Assembly: GCA_938009055.1 (NCBI GenBank)
Contig: CALLIO010000077.1
Coordinates: 1-6,382, forward strand
From: an uncultured Altererythrobacter sp.
GTDB lineage: Bacteria; Pseudomonadota; Alphaproteobacteria; Sphingomonadales; Sphingomonadaceae
DNA length: 6,382 nt
Direction: 5' to 3'
A program made the translations under genes and the position numbers. The notes under the pieces are model-generated. The model was not told where the DNA came from, did not search any database, and was given only the letters and a program-made list of their open reading frames with translations. Shown here piece after piece: positions 1-4,380 of the stretch. Position 1 is the first letter of the stretch; the number at the start of each line of letters is the position of its first letter.

Positions 1-37
1 ACAAGATTTTGCTTTACCTAAGCGCTTGAGCCTGCGA

Positions 38-62
38 GTTTTCCCCTAACGAAGGGGAGAAC
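38..62 (+). promoter_or_regulatory. RNA hairpin burying the ribosome binding site of the first operon gene
   Basis: Arms at 38-47 (GTTTTCCCCT) and 53-62 (AGGGGAGAAC) pair over 10 bp, with one G-U pair, around a 5-base AACGA loop. The 3' arm contains the whole Shine-Dalgarno sequence (AAGGGGAG) and ends one base before the ATG at 64. No T run follows, so it is not a terminator of an upstream gene. The pairing is seen directly; that it controls translation of the operon, for example by temperature or a bound protein, is inference. Confidence 0.5.
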
Positions 63-63
63 A

Positions 64-780
64 ATGAACGGATTCGCAAAAGGCGTTACCGGCGCCGTGG
101 TTGCCTCGCTCCTGGCATGGGGCGCGCATCACATGACCGGTGAAGACTACATCAACGGGCTTGAGGCCAAGGGCAAGGAAGCGCTTGCTGGCGAAGGCAT
201 GGATGGCATCTCGCTTGAAATGAAACGCGACCCGCTGGAGCGTTTGGCTTTGCTCGATGGCACCGATGATCCCGAACAGCGCAAGGCTGTGGAAGCAGCG
301 CTTGCTGCCAAGGGTATCACGCGGGTCAAATGGGCCGGCGATGATGATGCGGCGGCTGCTCCGGTCGAAGGAGCGAGCGAAGAAGTCGTAGCCAATTGCC
401 AGGCTGAACTCGACGCAATCAAGGAAGGCAAGACCGTCACCTTCCGTTCGGGCAGTGCCTATATGGGCGAAGACTCGCTCGGCCTGATTGGTGAACTTGC
501 AGACAAGCTCAACGCTTGCGAGGGCACCAATGTTGCGGTCGGCGGCCACACCGATGCGACCGGTTCTGACGAAGTGAACCAGAACCTGAGCCAGGCGCGC
601 GCTGATGCAGTTGCCGCAGCGCTTGCAGAACGCGGTGTTGACGCGTCGCGGGTGACGGCCACTGGATTTGGCTCCAGCCAACTCAAGGTCGAGGGCGACG
701 GCGCGAATGAAGCGAACCGCCGGATTGAATTCACACTGAGCTCGAGCGGATCTGACGCTGGCTCAGAGGAGGGGGAATAA
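64..780 (+). CDS. BON-like/OmpA-C envelope protein, similar in layout to mycobacterial Rv0899 (OmpATb/ArfA)
   Basis: Predicted envelope protein of 238 residues that should bind peptidoglycan from the periplasmic side. Residues 4-22 are a short hydrophobic segment that could be a membrane anchor or uncleaved signal. Residues about 28-92 look like one BON repeat, ending in G-I-T-R-V-K-W. Residues 93-110 are an Asp/Ala-rich linker. Residues 111-226 are an OmpA C-terminal domain with GHTDATG at 161-167; Asp164 and Arg179 are 15 residues apart, the spacing of the diaminopimelate-binding pair (Asp271/Arg286) of Acinetobacter OmpA. Cys112 and Cys152 flank the first part of this domain, as do the disulfide cysteines of Rv0899. 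There is no beta-barrel. A Glu-rich tail (GSEEGE) ends the protein. The next gene starts one base after the stop. The start at 64 is supported by AAGGGGAG at 52-59. The OmpA-C domain is certain; the BON call and Rv0899 relation are probable. Confidence 0.9.
   Translation: MNGFAKGVTGAVVASLLAWGAHHMTGEDYINGLEAKGKEALAGEGMDGISLEMKRDPLERLALLDGTDDPEQRKAVEAALAAKGITRVKWAGDDDAAAAPVEGASEEVVANCQAELDAIKEGKTVTFRSGSAYMGEDSLGLIGELADKLNACEGTNVAVGGHTDATGSDEVNQNLSQARADAVAAALAERGVDASRVTATGFGSSQLKVEGDGANEANRRIEFTLSSSGSDAGSEEGE
767..772 (+). promoter_or_regulatory. Perfect Shine-Dalgarno AGGAGG for the 29-residue membrane protein
   Basis: AGGAGG lies inside the last codons of the preceding OmpA-family gene, 9 bases before the ATG at 782, within the purine run 765-777. 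It is the strongest ribosome binding site in the window. It argues that the very short gene behind it is really translated, and efficiently, probably coupled to termination of the upstream gene at 778-780. Confidence 0.75.
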
Positions 781-781
781 C

Positions 782-871
782 ATGGCTCTGCTTTTGGAAA
801 GCTGGATCCTCGTCATCATCGTGTTCCTGATCGGCTTGTTTATCGGCAAGCTGATCTGGGATCGCAGTTGA
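782..871 (+). CDS. 29-residue single-helix membrane protein, middle gene of the operon
   Basis: A very short gene between the OmpA-family gene (1-base gap) and the HhH gene (21-base gap). Its product, MALLLESW..., is almost entirely one hydrophobic helix at residues 7-25 with a G-x-x-x-G pattern (Gly18, Gly22), ending in K-L-I-W-D-R-S. The positive residues come after the helix, so under the positive-inside rule the C-terminus would face the cytoplasm. G-x-x-x-G often mediates helix packing, so it may pair with the membrane helix of a neighbouring gene product. It has a perfect AGGAGG 9 bases upstream. Rv0899 of M. tuberculosis is also followed by a small membrane protein gene (Rv0900), although I see no clear sequence identity. 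The function is unknown. Position, ribosome binding site and hydrophobic design make it very likely a real gene. Confidence 0.8.
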   Translation: MALLLESWILVIIVFLIGLFIGKLIWDRS

Positions 872-892
872 TCGGATAGGGGAGAATTTGAA

Positions 893-1492
893 ATGTTTGA
901 TTTGATTTTCGATAATCCGATCCGCTTTATTTTGGCGTTTGTAATCGGGATTGCCACCGCTTGGTGGATTTGGGGCCGTTTGGGCGAAATTGTCTCTGAC
1001 ACGGTCGATAGTGCAACCGATACGGTCGGCGATGTTGCCTCCGGAACGGTTGATGCGGCCAAGGGTGCTGGCGGGGCGGTTGTCGGCGGCGTTGCTGCGG
1101 CAGGCGCGGGTGCTGCGGCGCTTGCTTCTGATGCGAAAGATGCTGCGGTCGACACAGCGTCTTCGGTGAAGGATGCTGCGGTTGATACAGCCGGTTCTGC
1201 CAAAGCCAAGGTGCAAGACGTGGCCGGAAAGCCCAAGATTGCAATGGCTGTGGGCGATCCTGATGACCTTACCCGGATTAAGGGCATTGGGCCCAAGCTC
1301 AATGACCTTTGCCAGTCGCTCGGTGTTCAGCGGTTCGACCAGATTGCCGCTTGGAAGAAGGCCGATGTTGCAGAGGTCGATCAGTACCTCAAGATCAAGG
1401 GCCGGATCGACCGCGATGAATGGGTCAAGCAGGCCAAGCTTCTTGCTGCTCGCGACGATGCGGCGCATGCCGCTAAGTACAGCTTGAAATAA
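893..1492 (+). CDS. Membrane-anchored protein with 11-residue repeats and a C-terminal helix-hairpin-helix domain
   Basis: A 199-residue protein in three parts. Residues 10-29 (I-R-F-I-L-A-F-V-I-G-I-A-T-A-W-W-I-W-G-R) form one membrane helix, with a short N-terminus. Residues 30-118 are a low-complexity Ala/Asp/Val/Gly linker with amphipathic 11-residue repeats, clearest at 82-92 and 93-103 (KDAAVDTASSV, KDAAVDTAGSA), resembling LEA or apolipoprotein helices. Residues 123-186 are a compact helical domain with the hairpin L-T-R-I-K-G-I-G-P-K at 126-135. This type (the flap-endonuclease-like H3TH family, COG3743) is also found fused to NuoE and ribosomal L21 in alphaproteobacteria; no nuclease active site is visible. 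AGGGGAG at 878-884, 8 bases upstream, fixes the start. Arg28 after the helix suggests the repeats and HhH domain are cytoplasmic. The partner could be nucleic acid or protein; this cannot be decided here. Confidence 0.88.
   Translation: MFDLIFDNPIRFILAFVIGIATAWWIWGRLGEIVSDTVDSATDTVGDVASGTVDAAKGAGGAVVGGVAAAGAGAAALASDAKDAAVDTASSVKDAAVDTAGSAKAKVQDVAGKPKIAMAVGDPDDLTRIKGIGPKLNDLCQSLGVQRFDQIAAWKKADVAEVDQYLKIKGRIDRDEWVKQAKLLAARDDAAHAAKYSLK
1136..1201 (+). repeat. Two tandem 33-bp units coding 11-residue amphipathic repeats
   Basis: The 20 bases at 1139-1158 recur at 1172-1191 with two C-to-T differences (18/20 identical), an exact 33-base period. The copies encode K-D-A-A-V-D-T-A-S-S-V and K-D-A-A-V-D-T-A-G-S-A. 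Looser S-D-T-V-D-S and G-T-V-D-A motifs further upstream suggest older, diverged units. Both base changes are third-position and silent, so the copies appear to be held at protein level. Confidence 0.75.
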
Positions 1493-1493
1493 C

Positions 1494-1523
1494 GCCCGTT
1501 CGGGCATCGGCTTTCACGCCGAT
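1494..1523. other. Two small hairpins between the operon stop codon and its terminator
   Basis: GCCC at 1494-1497 pairs with GGGC at 1502-1505 around GTTC. Immediately after it, ATCGGC at 1506-1511 pairs perfectly with GCCGAT at 1518-1523 around TTTCAC. Neither has a T run of its own. They may protect the 3' end of the operon transcript or serve as a minor pause site; the function is not shown. Confidence 0.45.
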
Positions 1524-1526
1524 ATG

Positions 1527-1567
1527 AAAAAGGCCCCGTAGCGTGGATGCTGCGGGGCCTTTTCTTT
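1527..1567. terminator. Strong bidirectional intrinsic terminator
   Basis: A stem of up to 15 bp runs from 1528-1542 to 1549-1563 with one G-T pair; its core is AGGCCCCG against CGGGGCCT, around the 6-base loop GTGGAT. A T-rich tract (TTTTCTTT, 1560-1567) follows on the plus strand, and the A run at 1527-1531 gives a T tract on the minus strand. It lies between the convergent three-gene operon and the small minus-strand gene ending at 1595, so it can serve both. Confidence 0.88.
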
Positions 1568-1568
1568 G

Positions 1569-1586
1569 CCTCAACTCAAATTGAGG
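1569..1586. other. Small hairpin just after the stop of the 100-residue minus-strand gene
   Basis: CCTCAA at 1569-1574 pairs perfectly with TTGAGG at 1581-1586 around a 6-base loop. It lies between the minus-strand stop at 1595-1597 and the shared terminator. AT-rich and short, it is probably an accessory to termination or RNA 3'-end stability. Confidence 0.35.
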
Positions 1587-1594
1587 AAATTTGC

Positions 1595-1897
1595 TTAGCC
1601 GGTTTTGGTACCCGACAGTGGCATCGCGCCAAAAGCGCCAGCGTTGACATTACCGGTCAGCGTGTCGCCATCGATAGTCGCTTCGCAATCAAGCTTCATC
1701 GGCATCGGGACAGTCATGTTCATGACCCATGTCAGCGTGTTGCCGTCGATCTTGCCTTCTTCGACATCCATCGAACCGGTTCCGCCAACCATCGAGCCAG
1801 TGAAAGTGCCATCGCCAGCATCATTCACAGTGAATGTGCCCGACTGGTCACCCATTGGGCTCTTGGTCACGCAATCATAAGTTCCGCCTACAGACAT
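1595..1897 (-). CDS. Small beta-rich protein of unknown function (100 residues)
   Basis: I do not recognise a named family. The product starts MSVGGTYDCVTKSPMG and consists of short alternating hydrophobic strands separated by G-D-G or D-G-N/D-T turns: T-F-T-V, T-F-T-G-S-M, I-D-G-N-T-L-T-W, I-D-G-D-T-L-T-G. This suggests a small beta-barrel or sandwich, loosely lipocalin-like. It has a Met/Pro patch T-V-P-M-P-M at 62-67 and two cysteines (Cys9, Cys71). There is no signal peptide or membrane helix, so it is probably cytoplasmic. I recall similar G-x-W/Y-x-C/V...S/T-P-M-G proteins as uncharacterised in related bacteria, which could not be checked. AGAGGAG ends 7 bases before the ATG on the minus strand. 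It follows the acylase gene by 81 bases with no convincing terminator between them, so read-through from that gene is likely. It ends just before the shared terminator. Confidence 0.82.
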   Translation of the reverse strand: MSVGGTYDCVTKSPMGDQSGTFTVNDAGDGTFTGSMVGGTGSMDVEEGKIDGNTLTWVMNMTVPMPMKLDCEATIDGDTLTGNVNAGAFGAMPLSGTKTG

Positions 1898-1978
1898 TCG
1901 TATTCTCCTCTTTCAATCGTTCAATTGCTGGGCTGGATTGCCCTAAAGAATTCCCACAAGCCACGGTTTACACTGGTG

Positions 1979-4240
1979 TCAGTAAGACTCAACCACATAA
2001 CGTCTTTTTGCATTCTTCAGCACCTCGTCGCGCCAGAAGTGCACCGGCTTGAGCTTGTGATTGACGAAGAGCTGGGCCTGATCGGTGAAGTGGGGACTGT
2101 TTGGCCGGGTGACGCCGGAGCCAAATGGCTGGATCGATTCTGATCTGACGCGCTGGCCAGGCACCCACTCGACCCATTGGATGAAACTGTCGCCATGCAC
2201 GAGCTGCAGGCGGCCATCATCATCCACTGCCCAAGTGGTTGATGCGCGCAAAGTGTCCGACCCACCATCAAGCGGCAGATCGACGGCATAGGGGCTGTCT
2301 GTTCCATGGCGCAGGCGGAGCAGATCGGACATGGGCGGATCAATCCGGCCAAAGTGCTTCTTGAGGTGATCGACATGCTTGCGCAGGTCTTCTTTCACAT
2401 CCGACGCTTCATTCTTGTTGAGATATTCCGCTGACATGTAGTCGCGGATCATCAGCAGAGCGAGCGCATCGGCAGGCCCCTCATTATCGGCAGTGAAATC
2501 CCAGCCTAGCAGCAGATCGCGCGCTTTGCGCACAGAGCCGCCAGTGGGTGCTCCATCGCGTTTTCGCGGAGGGAATTTCATCGCCTCCAGCGCATCCCAC
2601 AGATCAGCGATATAACCCTCGCGCTCGTAAGCCATGTCGAACTTTATCCGTTCCAGCGCGGCGCGATCCATCACCGGCGTTGCCGCCCCAAGCTTTGCCG
2701 CGCGGCGCGAACGATTGGTCATCTTAAGCTCAACTCCCATTTCGGGCGCATAGTCGGCAGGGTTGAGGTCGCTCGACGGATCGGTCGCGGAATAGGGCAT
2801 GTTGTTGGAGTTATAGACCCAACCCGATACCGGATTGATCAGCTTAGGGATCGCTTCATATTCAACTGGCCCATCCCAGATTAGATCGCTGCGATTGCCG
2901 GGCAGAATATTGCGCCAGTCATGCCCCTTTGGGCGGTCAGGCATGGCGGCGTTGTAGACATAAGCAATATTGCCCGCTTCATCGGCATAGATGAAATTCG
3001 TGCTCGGCACGTCCATGCGCGCCATTTGCTCCTGCCATTCGGCCAGATTGGTGGTCTTGTTGAGCCGGTAATAGGCGTCAAGCGCATCCACCGTATCCAT
3101 GCTGGCATAGCGGATTGCGAAAACGCCCTTGTCGTTCTTGATCACGGGGCCGTGCACGCTGCGATAGACGGTTTCGGGATAAGGGATGGTGATCGGCCCG
3201 GCCTTGACGGGAAGCGTGACTGCTTTCTCTTCCAGATCGAGCCATTGATCATCTAGCCTATAGCGCTTGCCCGTCTCATCCATCTCCAATTCGTAGACAT
3301 CGATCATATCGGGCCGATTGACTGTGTTGGTCCAGCCGAGATGCTCGTTATGGCCAAGGAAGGGAAACGGGGATCCGGGGAAATTCGCGCCGGTGAAATG
3401 CCAGCCTTCGCCGCTTTCCACCGTCAGTTCATACCATGCCACGCCGCCGCGCAGGGGTTGGTGCGAATTGGAGATAAGCCGCGTGACGCCATCACCTGAA
3501 CGCTGCGGCGCAACCGCCCATGCGTTGGAGCCAGCAAGCACCGCATCCTCGCCAATCGGCAGCGGCAGACCCATGCGTGCTTGCGAAGTTTCGATCGCCT
3601 CTTTCGCATCAGGGTCGACATCTTTGGGTGCGCCATCGCGCGGGAAACCCGGGATGTCCGGACCGTATTCGCGGCGCAATTCCTCACCCTCGACTAAGGG
3701 CTGGATCACATTGTTGAGGCCGAAGAAAAAGGGCTGGCGAAGGGTGAAGCCGGCCGCAACGTCGACCCCGTTTACGGGAAAGAGGTTGGCCAGTTTCAGC
3801 TCTTCAGGATGTTCATGCGCATATTGATTGAGGCCGGATGCGTAGGCTTCGAATAGAGCGCGCGTATCGGCGGGAAGATCGGGATAATTGCGCTCTGCCA
3901 CTCCGCGTGCATCGAGCAAATGATAGACATAATCGACCGCCGCGCCGTCCTGTCCCTTGATCGCGCCATAGCGGCCCTTGGCCATGGCGATCACATCTTG
4001 AAGGGTGAAGAAATCATCCTCTGAATGCGCAATCGCGACGCCGAACGCCACATCTGCATCGCGCTCGCCATAAATATGCGGCACGCCAAATTCGTCGCGA
4101 GTAATCTCGGCAGAATAGCTGTCAGAGGTGGCGGGTGCCGCCCCGCGATGCGCGAAGAAGGGCTCCCATGTCGCCAAGCCAATGAACCCAAGCAGCAAGA
4201 TTGCGATCAGCGCAAAGGCGCCGCCCTTGATCCATTTCAT
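1979..4240 (-). CDS. Penicillin-acylase-family (Ntn-hydrolase) amidohydrolase, exported or membrane-anchored
   Basis: A 753-residue precursor of the family that includes penicillin G acylase, cephalosporin acylases and N-acyl-homoserine-lactone acylases such as PvdQ. These cut an amide bond between an acyl group and an amine outside the cytoplasm. Residues 6-24 form a hydrophobic signal or anchor. The N-terminal (alpha) part includes R-D-E-F-G-V-P-H-I-Y-G at 48-58. The self-cleavage site is Gly237-Ser238 in A-G-S-N-A-W. Counting Ser238 as beta-1, His260 is beta-23 and Val307 is beta-70, matching the catalytic and oxyanion positions of PvdQ; N-x-N-N at 477-480 probably gives the second oxyanion Asn. 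Where many members have N-D/N-P-H, this has N-S-H-Q-P. Length and frame are intact. The start is preceded by GGAGAG. It diverges from clpB, and no strong promoter was found for it. The substrate cannot be read from the sequence; acyl-homoserine lactones, beta-lactams and other N-acyl compounds remain possible. Confidence 0.93.
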   Translation of the reverse strand: MKWIKGGAFALIAILLLGFIGLATWEPFFAHRGAAPATSDSYSAEITRDEFGVPHIYGERDADVAFGVAIAHSEDDFFTLQDVIAMAKGRYGAIKGQDGAAVDYVYHLLDARGVAERNYPDLPADTRALFEAYASGLNQYAHEHPEELKLANLFPVNGVDVAAGFTLRQPFFFGLNNVIQPLVEGEELRREYGPDIPGFPRDGAPKDVDPDAKEAIETSQARMGLPLPIGEDAVLAGSNAWAVAPQRSGDGVTRLISNSHQPLRGGVAWYELTVESGEGWHFTGANFPGSPFPFLGHNEHLGWTNTVNRPDMIDVYELEMDETGKRYRLDDQWLDLEEKAVTLPVKAGPITIPYPETVYRSVHGPVIKNDKGVFAIRYASMDTVDALDAYYRLNKTTNLAEWQEQMARMDVPSTNFIYADEAGNIAYVYNAAMPDRPKGHDWRNILPGNRSDLIWDGPVEYEAIPKLINPVSGWVYNSNNMPYSATDPSSDLNPADYAPEMGVELKMTNRSRRAAKLGAATPVMDRAALERIKFDMAYEREGYIADLWDALEAMKFPPRKRDGAPTGGSVRKARDLLLGWDFTADNEGPADALALLMIRDYMSAEYLNKNEASDVKEDLRKHVDHLKKHFGRIDPPMSDLLRLRHGTDSPYAVDLPLDGGSDTLRASTTWAVDDDGRLQLVHGDSFIQWVEWVPGQRVRSESIQPFGSGVTRPNSPHFTDQAQLFVNHKLKPVHFWRDEVLKNAKRRYVVESY

Positions 4241-4304
4241 CCTCGTCTCTCCGTCCCTTTATTGCAACCGACCTTGCGGATGGCTGCGGCTAAGGTCAAG
4301 CAGG

Positions 4305-4332
4305 CTTGCAAACTGGTGCAGGGAACCTACCT
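4305..4332 (+). promoter_or_regulatory. Candidate RpoH (heat-shock sigma) promoter of clpB
   Basis: CTTGCAA at 4305-4311 and CCTACCT at 4326-4332 give CTTG-N17-CCTACCT, one mismatch from the alphaproteobacterial RpoH pattern CTTG-N17/18-CYTATNT. Transcription would start near 4340, leaving a leader of about 40 bases before the ATG at 4381. ClpB is a classic heat-shock gene, so position and role agree. No CIRCE (HrcA) operator is present. Confidence 0.55.
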
Positions 4333-4346
4333 AGTTCAGTAATACA

Positions 4347-4362
4347 CCTTCGTATTCGAAGG
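4347..4362 (+). promoter_or_regulatory. Perfect hairpin in the clpB leader
   Basis: CCTTCG at 4347-4352 pairs with CGAAGG at 4357-4362 around a TATT loop. It lies just downstream of the predicted transcription start and 5 bases before the clpB ribosome binding site (AAGGG, 4368-4372; 8 bases from the ATG). The CCTT of the left arm could instead pair with the AAGG of the ribosome binding site. It could be a leader structure or an operator-like dyad; the role is unproven. Confidence 0.4.
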
Positions 4363-4380
4363 CAGCCAAGGGTAAAGCGA

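Noticed and set aside
1..37. Promoter for the three-gene operon
   Set aside because: CTTG at 25-28 has no matching -10 element at the RpoH spacing, and too little upstream sequence is present to judge other sites.
46..681. Long minus-strand open frame opposite the OmpA-family gene
   Set aside because: It is the antisense of a clear OmpA-C coding region, and its translation shows no recognisable domain. GC-rich codon bias readily produces such frames.
731..1507. 258-residue minus-strand open frame opposite the small membrane protein and HhH genes
   Set aside because: It lies antisense to two supported genes with good ribosome binding sites. The translation is Arg/Ser-rich with no domain.
1930..1943. 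GGGC/GCCC hairpin between the acylase and the 100-residue gene as a terminator
   Set aside because: The stem is only 4 bp and has no T run on the minus strand.
1547..2143. Plus-strand open frame across the terminator, the 100-residue gene and the acylase end
   Set aside because: It starts inside the terminator hairpin and reads antisense through two supported genes.
4241..4340. Promoter for the acylase on the minus strand (TTGACC, complement of 4294-4299)
   Set aside because: No acceptable -10 element lies 16-18 bases downstream, so the match is no better than chance.
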